Assembly: GCA_012862575.1 (NCBI GenBank)
Contig: BLSF01000031.1
Coordinates: forward strand, 454,626-518,625
Length of the DNA stretch: 64,000 bases
Direction of reading: 5' to 3'
Origin: Parietichytrium sp. I65-24A
Taxonomy: Eukaryota; Sar; Bigyra; Thraustochytrida; Thraustochytriidae
The notes beneath the pieces are model-generated. The model made no database searches. It had not been told where the DNA came from and saw nothing but the letters and a program-made list of their open reading frames with translations. Of the stretch, positions 43,744 through 54,366 are shown piece by piece. The position numbers were made by a program, and so were the translations under genes. Numbering within the stretch: position 1 is the stretch's first letter; each line of letters opens with the position of its first letter.

Positions 43744-46700
43744 TCAGTGGGTTTTGGTGTGAGGTAAATTTTCGGCACTCTGGCCAGGCGGCGTGATTGC
43801 AGCCGCAGCGGTCATGGCCAAGGCCTTGAACTGGTGGCGTTGAATGTAGCCTCGCATGGAGGACTGGACTAGCATGATGGCTCCGACCTGGCCTGCGCTG
43901 TAGAGTATGGCTTCTTTGCTCGCGCCGAGACTTTGCAGCACTTTGGCCTGCTGCAGGTCCTTTTTCCGCATGATTTTGCGGACAAGGTCGTGGTGCTCGG
44001 GGATCGGTGTTTCTGTCATCGCCGCGGTAGTCAGCTCCGAAAGCACGTCGTGGAAGGACACCATGCCTTTGACAGAGGGCACGTCGATTCTCCGAAGGAG
44101 CTGCACCGCTCGTTTGCGCCGGGTCAGACCACCAGACTCTGACGTTGGAGCGTCCTTGACACCAAGCGGGTAAGGTACTTGCTGCACAAGGCGAATGAGT
44201 TTGCACTCCTCAATGAACAGGCTCGCACCAGGGTCCATTTCGCTCCACACCTGTTTGAAGGCAAGTACATGGTTCGGCGTGACGGCGTTGTTTGCGAGAG
44301 CAGTGTTGTCGTCAAAGTTGTCCAAGATAATTGCAGTTATCATGCTGAGTAAGGTGTATGCCGCAAGCAACACGAAGCTTGTAAAGTAGAGCGGAGCAAT
44401 CACAGGAGCTCCGCAGTTCTTAGCCACCAGAGCATCGCAGTAGGGCTCTTGTATCATCAAGTCTCTCATGATTCCGTTAAATGACTCACCAGTGGATGCA
44501 CGGAAAAGAAGACTTACGGAGCTCGTGAAGGTTTCAAAATTGGCGTCTTCGCTGAGAAAGTCGCCATACTTGACTTTCGGGAAAAGATTCATGCCCAGAA
44601 TTGCGTAGATGAGCAAAAGCAACAGGTATATACTGCTGACATTGACGATGGACGGAATGGAAACGACAAGAGTCCTGAAAATTGTTTGCAGGCTCGAGGA
44701 CGACTCCACCAGGCGGAAAATTCTTGCCACACGAAATATTCGCAACAAAGACGGAAGGCTGCCGGTTCCCCCGATTCGGCTCACGTATCCGACTATGACG
44801 AGAAGGAAATCGAAGCAGTTCCAACCGCTGCGGGCATATGTTTTTGGACCGAATGCAACAACTTTCAAGATAGTCTCGATCGTGAAAATGACGAGGAAAG
44901 AAATGCCGAACGCGCTGATAACATCAGTTGTAACCTGACTGACCCCAGTTCCAGTGACCATCATCATTGCCGTGTTTAGCAAAATAACTCCCATAATGAA
45001 GACATCGAATTTTGGCGAGTTGACAACCCTGAACGCCAAGGCGCGGATTGGTTGGTTTGGTGGATCCGGCCGTAGCTGCGGTTTTTCGGCAAGGGTTCGC
45101 TTGATCATTTCCAGCCACAGCTTTTGATCGTCGCTAAGAAGGGAACTGCCATCCTGTTTTTCTTTCATCTGGTTAAAGTTGTCAATAATGACACCCACGA
45201 ACACGTTGAGCATGAGAAATGAGCATACAAACGTAACGAGAATGAACCACCAAGCCACCGCCCGGTTTTCTTGATGCGGCCATGAGAGCTTTGGTGAGTC
45301 GATTCCCGTGACATCCATGAGCTCGTACATGTAATCGGGCCACATCTCACCAGTGACGACTTCAAACACCACCAGCAAAGCTTGCCATACATTGTCGAAA
45401 TTAAATGTGTTGTGCATTCCTCCATTTGGCCCCCAAATTCGCGGGAACCCATCCCCATGATAGCAACTCTGGCAACCTGCTGTGCCATTCAGCAGGCAAG
45501 CTTGCACCATGGTTGAATTTGGCAGCAACGAGCAGAATTCACCAGAAGGGAACCATTGCCCGGTGCAGTCCTCCTTGAACAGACCAGGCGGATCCGGATC
45601 GTTGCACGAGTTGAGCCCTCCACTAAAATTGAGCACACCCATGATTGCAAAGATAAACATAAAAAGTACAACCACTAGCGTGACGTTTACAATGGCCGGA
45701 ATCGCAGCAATTATTGAGTTCACCACAAGTCTCATCCCAGGGTTGCGGCTGACTACGCGTAGGGGGCGGAGGGCACGAAGGGCCCGCAAGGACTTTAGCG
45801 CGCCGAGCACCCCGCTGCTTGAATCAGAGGCAGAGATGAAAGAGTTGACAACAATGACAAAGTCCAATATGTTCCATCCAGATCGCAAATATGCATGCTC
45901 ATGGCCAATCACGCCAAGAGCAAAGCACTTGAGCACAAGCTCTATAAGAAAGAAAACATTCATCACCATGTCCGCTGCGTTGATGGACCGATCAAGGCTC
46001 TTACACGTCGTGTCTTTGCATTGCTCAATCCACGGCTCATCGAGTGCCAGCAGGATTGTGCCAATGACGATAAGCAGCAGAATGAAGTTGTCAAATTTCG
46101 GGCTATTCACAAGATTGAAGACCTTGACCCTCAAGGTCATTTCTGGTCCGAACATATAAAAAGACTTGGCTGTGGGATGCAGAGTCAATTTGTTTGGATT
46201 CGAAAGAACTGAAGACTGATCCGCGAAGGACTGTGAGGCTGCCTCGCTGTCTGACTCTCCGCCCAGGTCATCGAGTTGCTGCGAGCTCTCACCTACCATT
46301 GAGAAGTTCGCTGAAATTGCTTCAGCAGGAGCGATTTTGGAGCCAAAACCTCGCTTCATCGGCATGCTTGTCCCCATGGGCATCGGCGCGACTGCGGCAA
46401 GATTTGAAACCTGCGGTCGCTTGATCTCGGCGTATGCTTCCTCTTCTTCAATATCGTCCTGATTCGGTCCGCTGAATCGCGCAAGCAAAATTGCCAGGAA
46501 CAGGTTCAGAACGACATAGTTTCCGATGATGTTGACCCCGAGGAAAAACACCCACGCAATTTCGCCATTGACCTTCTTGCCAACATAGATGAGGTAATTC
46601 CAATTCTCCTCAGTCAAAACCTGAAAAATTGTCACAAAGCCCCAGAAGAAGCTATCAAAGCTCGGACGGGGAGTATCTACGCTGCAAGCTTCATAATCGT

Positions 46701-48873
46701 CTGGATCCGCGCAAAAATATGCGGCTCTCCATTGGCCTCCAAAGAGCTGCATGCCAAGCAATGTAAAGATGCACATGACGATTCCCAGCAATACAGCAGT
46801 GTTTGCCACGTCTTTGACGGATTGGAGAATCGTAGAAAGCAACTTGCGCAAGCTTTTCCATGAACGCGCAAGCTTGAAGACACGCAACAAACGAAATGTT
46901 CGCAATGCACCAAACCCGCTGCTTCCATCTATATCACCGTCCTGCATGTCCATCTTGAGCTCAACAATGCTAATAATGACGATCGTGAAGTCAAATACAT
47001 TGAACCAGTCTCTCGAATATTGCCTGGGGCCCAAAGCGAGGAGTTTAAATGCCATTTCCAAGCTGAAAGCACCCGTGAAGACTATATTGCTCATGTCCAG
47101 AACGCGGTCCAGCTCCGCGGACATGTCATAAGAGGTCAGCGCGAGCGACAAGGTGTTGAGCAAGATCAACAAGGTGACAAAGCCTTCAAACTGCCGAGAC
47201 TGGACCAAGCGGAAGAGCGCTTCGCAGGCACGATTCCGAACCCACGGTTGTAGCCGACTTGACCAGGAGTGGCTGTGTCTGGGCTGGCTAAGCAATGCGC
47301 TTTCGTGACTTTGCTGATGTCCTTGATCCGAAGCTGCATCCAGAGCAGTGCTTGCTGCGGAGAGAGCCTCGATCACAGACGCTCGGTCATATGCATCGTT
47401 TATGATGGCCAATGTCAACTCCAGCATAAAGAAATTGCACAACCAAATCATGACGAAAAAATAAAGGAAAACCAAGCCGCTGTAACCAAAGCCAGATTGC
47501 AAGGCGTACATGACATCGGTCCAGCCTTCGAGTGTGATGCTCGTTAAAATTGTTAACCACGCATAGCCAATGTTATCAAAGTTTGCAAAGCCATCGCCAA
47601 CCTGGTTTACCCCTGTGTCCATGCAGAATGTTTGAAGCTGTAGTGTTGGCGACACCGGGTCGTAGAACTGCACAAACGTCCCATTGTCATTTAGAATCGC
47701 TTTGGAAGCTTCGAGCAGTATGCCACTCAAAGAATCTTGAAGCTGTGAAGGGAGCTCAACAGTGGTGCTCATGTTCTGGATCTGAGGTCCCACGAGCTCG
47801 TACCACGGGTTTAGGATAGTCGCTTCCCCACGTGCAGCGCAACTGTTGGCGTTCGGGTGAAGACAATCTGCAATATTTCTTGCCCACGGTGTCCACTCTT
47901 CTGTTGCCGCACAAGGAAGCGCACACGGCATGGGGTCGTCTTCAAAAAGAACGAGAAGGGCTTCCAGACTCTCTGGCGCGAATGTGCCGTTTCTGCTCGG
48001 ATCAATATAGTGGCAGCGCCCAGTAAGCACTCCGGCAAATACTTGGGCCCCTATGATGCCAAAGAGTGTGAACAGAAAAAGAGACAGCACACACACTTGC
48101 ACCATAGATTTGAGGCAAGAGATAACAGCACTCACGATCGGGCGCATGCCCGGAATGATAGAAAGCGACCGGAGCGGTCGAAGGACTCGGAACGTTCGAA
48201 GAGCAGAAGCTTTGCCGGGCGTGAGACTGGCGAACCCCATTGACACAGCCCCAACAGCAACCACGAAAAAGTCGACCACATTCCACCAGTCTCGCATGTA
48301 GGAGTTTGGGCTTGAAATGAATCCGACCGCTATGACCTTGACGATGAGCTCGGCACTAAATACCCAGTTGAAAACAAGTTCTGTATTTTCTTGCATCAAT
48401 TTCATCGTTTGTGGAGCACACAGATTGTAAATATCTGTTTCCGCGATGGTGATGCAGCATTTTTTTCCCAAGTTGGTCAACTTTCCATCCACAAACGAGT
48501 TCAGATAGCTCGTACTGTCGCAGAAGAGCGAATAATCCGTGGAGTTGACCACGTAGACGGCTGGGTCTGGCTGCTGAAAGCTTGCCACCTCCTCAGCCGT
48601 GCAGCACACCCCAAACGGCGAATTGAGGGCGAGGAGGATACAGTTTGCGAAGATCAGGGTCAAAACCGTATAGCTGAAGAGCTTGGATTGAGCGATGTGC
48701 ATGCAACACTTGCGGAGCGGATTGGTGCGACTGAAGACGAAAAGGGCACGTTCGCAAAGCTCTGGCGAAGCATCTCCCAACTTTCTTGAGGTCATTGTAG
48801 TTGAAGATTGCTCAGAACACGCGATTTTGTCGACCAGTTGCAGTTTTGAAGAACGCGCAGAAGTTGCCAACAT
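43744..48873 (-). CDS. four-domain voltage-gated cation channel (EEEE filter, Cav-like)
   Basis: A 1,709-residue, 24-helix pore-forming alpha subunit in one exon. Each of the four domains has an S4 with Arg/Lys every third residue (for example FRVLRPLRSL in DI and LRALRALRPLR in DIII). The four selectivity-filter residues are E449 (TLEGW), E756 (TEENW), E1176 (TGEMW) and E1463 (TGESF): an EEEE ring, which in this family means Ca2+ preference. The III-IV linker keeps the sodium/calcium-channel layout (FNQMKEK, then DDQKLWLEMIKR), but with SSLL in place of the IFM inactivation particle. After DIV comes an EF-hand-like segment (EVWSEMDPGASLFIEE) and a textbook IQ motif at V1669-R1679 (VQSSMRGYIQR), implying calmodulin binding. 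It probably resides in the plasma or flagellar membrane. Start at M1 or M27. Confidence 0.94.
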   Translation of the reverse strand: MLATSARSSKLQLVDKIACSEQSSTTMTSRKLGDASPELCERALFVFSRTNPLRKCCMHIAQSKLFSYTVLTLIFANCILLALNSPFGVCCTAEEVASFQQPDPAVYVVNSTDYSLFCDSTSYLNSFVDGKLTNLGKKCCITIAETDIYNLCAPQTMKLMQENTELVFNWVFSAELIVKVIAVGFISSPNSYMRDWWNVVDFFVVAVGAVSMGFASLTPGKASALRTFRVLRPLRSLSIIPGMRPIVSAVISCLKSMVQVCVLSLFLFTLFGIIGAQVFAGVLTGRCHYIDPSRNGTFAPESLEALLVLFEDDPMPCALPCAATEEWTPWARNIADCLHPNANSCAARGEATILNPWYELVGPQIQNMSTTVELPSQLQDSLSGILLEASKAILNDNGTFVQFYDPVSPTLQLQTFCMDTGVNQVGDGFANFDNIGYAWLTILTSITLEGWTDVMYALQSGFGYSGLVFLYFFVMIWLCNFFMLELTLAIINDAYDRASVIEALSAASTALDAASDQGHQQSHESALLSQPRHSHSWSSRLQPWVRNRACEALFRLVQSRQFEGFVTLLILLNTLSLALTSYDMSAELDRVLDMSNIVFTGAFSLEMAFKLLALGPRQYSRDWFNVFDFTIVIISIVELKMDMQDGDIDGSSGFGALRTFRLLRVFKLARSWKSLRKLLSTILQSVKDVANTAVLLGIVMCIFTLLGMQLFGGQWRAAYFCADPDDYEACSVDTPRPSFDSFFWGFVTIFQVLTEENWNYLIYVGKKVNGEIAWVFFLGVNIIGNYVVLNLFLAILLARFSGPNQDDIEEEEAYAEIKRPQVSNLAAVAPMPMGTSMPMKRGFGSKIAPAEAISANFSMVGESSQQLDDLGGESDSEAASQSFADQSSVLSNPNKLTLHPTAKSFYMFGPEMTLRVKVFNLVNSPKFDNFILLLIVIGTILLALDEPWIEQCKDTTCKSLDRSINAADMVMNVFFLIELVLKCFALGVIGHEHAYLRSGWNILDFVIVVNSFISASDSSSGVLGALKSLRALRALRPLRVVSRNPGMRLVVNSIIAAIPAIVNVTLVVVLFMFIFAIMGVLNFSGGLNSCNDPDPPGLFKEDCTGQWFPSGEFCSLLPNSTMVQACLLNGTAGCQSCYHGDGFPRIWGPNGGMHNTFNFDNVWQALLVVFEVVTGEMWPDYMYELMDVTGIDSPKLSWPHQENRAVAWWFILVTFVCSFLMLNVFVGVIIDNFNQMKEKQDGSSLLSDDQKLWLEMIKRTLAEKPQLRPDPPNQPIRALAFRVVNSPKFDVFIMGVILLNTAMMMVTGTGVSQVTTDVISAFGISFLVIFTIETILKVVAFGPKTYARSGWNCFDFLLVIVGYVSRIGGTGSLPSLLRIFRVARIFRLVESSSSLQTIFRTLVVSIPSIVNVSSIYLLLLLIYAILGMNLFPKVKYGDFLSEDANFETFTSSVSLLFRASTGESFNGIMRDLMIQEPYCDALVAKNCGAPVIAPLYFTSFVLLAAYTLLSMITAIILDNFDDNTALANNAVTPNHVLAFKQVWSEMDPGASLFIEECKLIRLVQQVPYPLGVKDAPTSESGGLTRRKRAVQLLRRIDVPSVKGMVSFHDVLSELTTAAMTETPIPEHHDLVRKIMRKKDLQQAKVLQSLGASKEAILYSAGQVGAIMLVQSSMRGYIQRHQFKALAMTAAAAITPPGQSAENLPHTKTH

Positions 48874-50612
48874 TGAAGACTGAGTAGCCCCGGCAGCCTA
48901 CTGGACTCGTGAATTGCTCTAGGCTGTCTACTGGGGCGCGTAAGTAAGGTGTCCGAAGGCGTGTTGCATTTGACACAAGGTTGCGTTCCATTTGCGACAC
49001 GAGGTTTCATCATTGGCTCCGTCTTAACAACCCAATCAAGTGGGGCTCTCCCGCGCACTGTGCAATTATCCTCATTAGGGGGAGCATCGAGTCCTTAGGA
49101 TTGGAAAAAGAGCCGGGAATCGTTGTTTGTCTGTCCACAACATAGAGACGGCACGAACGGGGGTCATTTGTACGCTAAAACGCGGGCCGCTTCCTAGCCA
49201 AACGTCCTTTCCGTACGAAATATATTTCCGTTCGTGACAGTGAGTACGAAACCTTGTCCCGAGGTAGCTCTGACTCTTTTTGTTTTACCATGTGTGCGTT
49301 AGGCTTGGGCCACATGTCGAGGGCTAATCCGCTGCTCACTGCGTTCTCTTCCTCTGACCCGAACTAAAACCAACGAGTCAATTCCCTCTTAGTTCGTAAA
49401 GTGCAACACTACACTCATCTTGCACAGCAACTCGGACTTTTACCTTTGTAACGGTTTTGTCTAATGAGGTTATGAGGTTGGGTTAGGTTAGTACGGTTTC
49501 AAGCGGGTTGAAACCAACCAGTGAGAATTTGCCAAGCGTTGAGCTCTACGCACCACCCGTCACCTTTACAACCTTTACCACCTTTATGGTGTCATTCTTT
49601 AGTCTTGGTGCATTTGCGATTACACCGTGCGCGAAAAGTTTTGCGCCACCCGCCCAAGAGATACCAACCGAATTATATTAGCTGGCAGGTCGAAATCTTT
49701 CAAGCATTTGTGCGCTTGCTTTTTTCTCAGGCCCGAGACTCGTCATTCCACCAACCCGTTCTCCTCACCCGCTTGTCTCTGCGCAAACAGAATACAAGTC
49801 CAACCAAACGGATTGCTTACAAGGAATTTGTCAGAGTAAAGACAAGATGATGTAAACTTTGGTCACAGTGGGTAATCGCTATGAACGTTGGACAAACACG
49901 GCTACGGCAAAAGGCAAACAAACGCAACTTTCTACGCATTTTATCCGCTTCTCACTCGAAGTCTGCTCGATCTGCTAATTTTCAACTGTACCATCAGCAC
50001 AGTTTGACATGTATCGTGAAAACACAGGTCCGTGCACGCATGTGTGCTCTTGTTCAAGTGACTTGATCATGATTGCAGCTTGAACTAGTCCATTTACCGC
50101 TGTCTTTGGAGAAAAAACATCCTTGAGTAATAGGCAAGGAAATAGAGAACAGCGAGCTCCGTGGTCGAAATCAGAATTCAGATTGTTTAGGCGAGACGAG
50201 ATTTGATTAGTATCCTAAAACGCCGACGCCGAATTGTTGAGATGGGGTAGCACGGCTTTGGAATGGATCAACAATCCAAGTTGCTCTTCCAGCACTGCCT
50301 CACCAAACCCACTTTGCTTCCGCCGAAGCTCGAAGAAAATCACCCTCAGGTTGCCCAACCTTGTGCAATCTTGAATAGCATGTCGAAAGCCTTGAGGTCA
50401 CGAAAGAAGAAGCTCAACACGATGAACCAGTAGCTTCAGGGGTTTTCGTCCGCCAAACCACCCGATCTTAGATCGGCTTTCGGAAGGGCGAAGTCATATG
50501 CGCTGGCAAAGCACGAGCCATCTTCAAATTGTCACCGACATGCTGACGCAACCTCGAGTCAGACCCTTTGCGTCTATTTTGTGTTTCTTGTATAGATAAC
50601 AACGGAGAGTGT
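48874..50612. other. intergenic, no gene seen
   Basis: 5' flank of the channel gene. It contains only short frames without recognisable motifs, with no notable repeat arrays. Confidence 0.45.
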
Positions 50613-50946
50613 CTATACCTTAGCCGATGCAAGCTCCGCCTTCAGAAGGGAAGCGATCTCCCCCGGTTCCGGCAGACGGCGCTTGTCTTTGTAGGAAAAG
50701 ATGAGCTTTCCTCTCTTCGTCGGGTGTTCCGCGTCCATAAGATACACATCAAATACTGTTCCCGGCTCGTCCAGCTCTCCAGGCTTCTTTCCTCTCACCC
50801 TTATCGCAAGCCCTTCGCAGTCCGCTTGCAACTGCATGATCTCGTCCCTTGCGTCGGCGAAATGGTGGTAAGAGGACACTCCTCCGCATCATTTGTTCGG
50901 CCAAACTATGTGCACGTCAAAGACGCGCTTCGTGGCTTCAGACATC
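50613..50946 (-). pseudogene. Rdx/selenoprotein-W-like small thioredoxin-fold protein, frame broken
   Basis: An open frame from just after a stop at 50907-50909 down to TAG 50613-50615 encodes SSYHHFADARDEIMQLQ, then GTVFDVYLMD, RGKLIFSYK and LPEPGEIASLLKAEL. This is the helix, strands and final helix pattern of the Rdx family (SelW/SelH/SelT). An ATG at 50944-50946 in another frame encodes MSEATKRVFDVHIVWPNK, a plausible first strand, then TGA. The two parts need a frame change near 50880-50895. No Cys-x-x-Cys/Sec redox motif survives in either frame. It may be a pseudogene, a sequencing error or a missed small intron. The family assignment is inference from fold pattern and short motifs. 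Confidence 0.35.
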
Positions 50947-51980
50947 TCGTCTGGCCCTCGCCCCGCTGCTGCCTTCCTTCAGAGCACCCGTACCTAGTAC
51001 CCAACCGTGAAAGCCAGACGCTCGTCTCGCAAATATTGGATCCTCAACACCTCAACAACTCAACACCTTGCACATAACTCACAACTCGCACTTTGCTCAC
51101 TTTGCTCCAGTTCGTTTTGGGTTTCTCTTGATTGATCAATCAATCAAAATCAACAATGAACGCGAACAATCAAGTTGACGCGTTGACTAACTGTCACGTA
51201 CCGGTACCGGTAACTGTATGTAAACCCCGAGAAAATGGTCCGGCATGGCGCAACTCGAGAGCCTAGGCAAGTAAGCCTGACTCTGGCAGGCGCAACTCGC
51301 GAAGATGAACTGCAAAGGCAACTCTCAAGCACGAAGAAGATCGCCGAAGGCGGGCGCACATTGGCTACATTGGCTTGTGAATTAGGAAAAAATATCAAAC
51401 CTGTAGATCGTCAGGGAAGAATGTTTCAAGTTTTTCCCTTGCTAGGTAAGTTTCTCTTTCTTGGCGGCTGAGGATTTCGGCATCTCCAAGAACGACGGGT
51501 CTAACAAAAGGCCAGGTAGACCTCAACGAACAAGGAATCTCAGGGAACAAGGAACTTTGACGAGAACAAATCGAACAAACGCTGAGCAACACTAATTAGG
51601 TTTTGACAATGTGTCTATACACCCCACTAAGCAGGGGTTACAGCTCACTTCTACAGGTGTCTACGGGACGAGCAGGAATTTTGGCTTGTCGGACAGATTC
51701 GGACAGGCTGAATACAAAACGCCAAATCATGCCAAATCTCCATGAAAGTGAGAGAGGTGGGCACCGAGCCCTTCCACGGCACTCCTCCTCACCGCCACTG
51801 TTTTCATGTCACAAGTGCCGCCTTCGAATCTCCGTGCAAATTTGTTAAAAAAAAAGGAAAGAGAAGAGAAATACTTTTTTTTCCATAGGATGTGAAACAT
51901 TGCGTGAGTCGCGTCGTGTGTGTAAGGGCTAGACAGAAAGTTCGGATTCCAGACTCCAGTTCGAGTCGCCGATTTCAGAA
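50947..51980. other. non-coding flank of LRR copy A
   Basis: This holds one copy of a 67-base dispersed repeat (51217-51283), a short sequence inverted relative to 60391-60418 (51528-51554), and from 51705 the start of the long duplication shared with 61351 onward (LRR gene 3' flank). Confidence 0.5.
51217..51283 (+). repeat. 67-base direct repeat, copy 1
   Basis: Begins TATGTAAACCCCGAGAAAAT and ends AAGTAAGCCTGACTC. It matches 60585-60651 in the same orientation with two visible differences, 9,368 bases apart. Confidence 0.85.
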
Positions 51981-54366
51981 CTAAAGAACGCACTCCTTGC
52001 GGGGGGCAATGCGCGCCTCGTTTCTTTTCAACAACTCCGTGATTCGCTCGCATGGAGGAGCGGGATATCCTGAGCAGTCGCTTTCGTCGTCTCCGTAAGA
52101 CCTCGTAAGACATTCGTCATCAAAGCTTTCCAGATTTGTTAGATCATCTCGCACCTCAGACACCGGCGATGAAACTTACTGTATTTCTGTGAGCGTGTAA
52201 TTCTCTTCAAGTGCGGCACAAAGCGTCTCCGCATTCTCGTCTGTGATGTTATTGTGAGACAGACTGTTAAAACAACGCAAAGAAACACTTTCGTTAATCT
52301 CGATTGTCTAGCCAGGACAGCCGCGCAAAGGCAGCAAGTTCAATTCCCAACTTCTTGCTGATTCGGAAATTCAATCGACGTACTCGAGAGTCGTCAAGGA
52401 CTTATTTTGTTTGAGCCCGTGCGAGATCGCAGCCATATGATTCTCAGATTGTAAACCATTATTTGCGGACAGACTGAAGAATGACAAAAAGTTACAGTTA
52501 ATCACTTCAACAGCAAACACTGACGAATGGACGCATCAACCTACTTCAGAAGGGTCAGTGTGGAGTTCATTTCCAGCGCGCGACCCAATTCTTCTGCAGC
52601 TTCGGTGTTTATCTTGCAGAGATTGAGGCTATATCAATATAAAAAAAGCCCACGTTAGTGAACGAGCCACACAAGTCACACAGTGCGCGATTTGCGGATC
52701 GAATCGAAGATGAAAAGCCTACCTCAGAAAGGTCAACGCTGTGTTCTTCTGCAGCGCTCGACCAATCGCCGCCACCCCTTCTCCACTCGTTGAATGGTTA
52801 AGGCCACCCGAGAGACTGATAAGATAGGTGTTAATTCAGCGCGTTGACACTCTCTATTCTTGCTCCAAGCAATTGCACAGCGACTCACGTGACCTTCGTC
52901 AATCCAGTGTTGTTTCCAAGCATCGAACCCATCGCGATCAAACCTTTATCTCCGTAGCCATTTTGATGCATGCTGTTTAGGTCGTAAAATCTCAATAATA
53001 TCAGCAAGACGTAGGCAAAGGTCCTTTTCAACGCCGCCCAATTCGCAAAAGCCAACACTGTTTCTCATGGACTTACCGGAGGCACTGTAGTGTGTTGTTT
53101 TTCTCCAGCGCATCAGCAATCGCGCAAGCTCCAAGGTCAGTGAAGGAATTCCATGCAACACTAGACGACTCAATATTACATGTCAGCATTTGGGTCTGGG
53201 CCGTTTAAGAATAATTGACTGAATATACTCATTCTCCTCCCGAATGATACACTTCTTCCAGATTAACGTACTCCAATTCTGTCAATGTACTATTCTCCTC
53301 CAAGGCACTCGCGAGTTCTACCGCCGAGGCATCACTCCTACCACAATAACATAAGCTTGAGGAGTGAAGTCGAATATTTTTTAATAGTCAGAGTGGTGCC
53401 ATCAGAGTCAATTTTGCACCGAAGCCGATGACAAGAGCAACTTACTTAAGATACGTCAGAGTAGTGTTCATCCTCAACACTGTACAGATCGCCCTGTGCC
53501 CACCCGGTCCGATTGCATTCATGGACAGACTAGCTCATTTACGTTTTCCTGTTAAATTTTCTTGAAGTTCATGCTCACCACCTGTGCTAAAAGGCTGGAT
53601 GCTTCCTTCAGCATTAACCAGGCAAATTAGAACGTACTCGAGAGTCACCAAACCTTGAACAACACAGGACCTGACGGTTCCATCATCTGAAAGAATACTG
53701 TAGAAACGAGTGAGACTGTTGGGTACAACGGGTGGTCGCAGTCAGTTTAAATAGGCCCCACTCTTTCTGTTGTCTTGAAATTCTTTACCAATTCAGAGCA
53801 TTGATCGATTTCTTAGAAAACAAAGAATCTGAGTCACTTGCAAGTCACGTACCCATGGAAAATAGCAAATTGCAATTCCACAAATGAACTCAGGGTCTCA
53901 ATACTATCAGGCCTTCCCATGAACCAACACTTCGAGTGAGTTTCACTCAAACTATACAAGTCAAGGAGTATCGTTAGTGTCAGCAAGAGTCTAAACATTT
54001 GGCTCAAAATCAAAACTGTAAACACTCTCGTCTCTCTTGTCAGGATCTTCAATGTCCTACATACTTGAGGGAAGTCAACGAGCAGTTTTCCGATAGCCCT
54101 AACCCGATTGCATTTAATCCATTGCCTATCGTGAAATTGTGAGCCAAACTTGAGCACATGAGAAAAGGGATACAAAAGTCAGATAGAATGAGCTCGTGAC
54201 GTGTTGCAGCCTCTGTTCTTAAGGCAAGACGATTGCCAACGTACTTAAGGGTACTCAGTACCGCATTTTGCCCGAGGCATTCACCGATCGAGATTGCTCC
54301 TTCTTCACCAATCTTATTTTGGGACAGACTGATGATAATTACGCCCTTCGTTAATTGACTGTGCAA
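51705..54366. repeat. segmental duplication, copy A
   Basis: Near-identical direct copy of 61351-64000, collinear with a few indels (for example about 19 bases near 53245). Similarity begins abruptly at AGGCTGAATACAAAACGCC. The copy continues past 54366, but its partner is cut by the window end. Confidence 0.92.

Noticed and set aside
43389-43762. Possible small zinc-ribbon-like plus-strand gene
   Set aside because: The Cys pairs are not in a convincing spacing, and no splice combination joins the two frames with good signals.
50890-50892. TGA as a selenocysteine codon in an Rdx-like protein
   Set aside because: The downstream Rdx-like part is in a different frame, so Sec alone does not join them. 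The 3' flank shows only weak hairpins and no clear SECIS core.
50568-51077. 169-residue plus-strand frame
   Set aside because: Antisense to the more protein-like Rdx frame; composition (many Arg, Cys, His, Leu) is typical of a shadow frame.
53272-53337. Truncated 66-base LRR exon in copy A
   Set aside because: An upstream AAG acceptor shared with copy B gives a full 84-base, phase-2 repeat, so truncation is unlikely.
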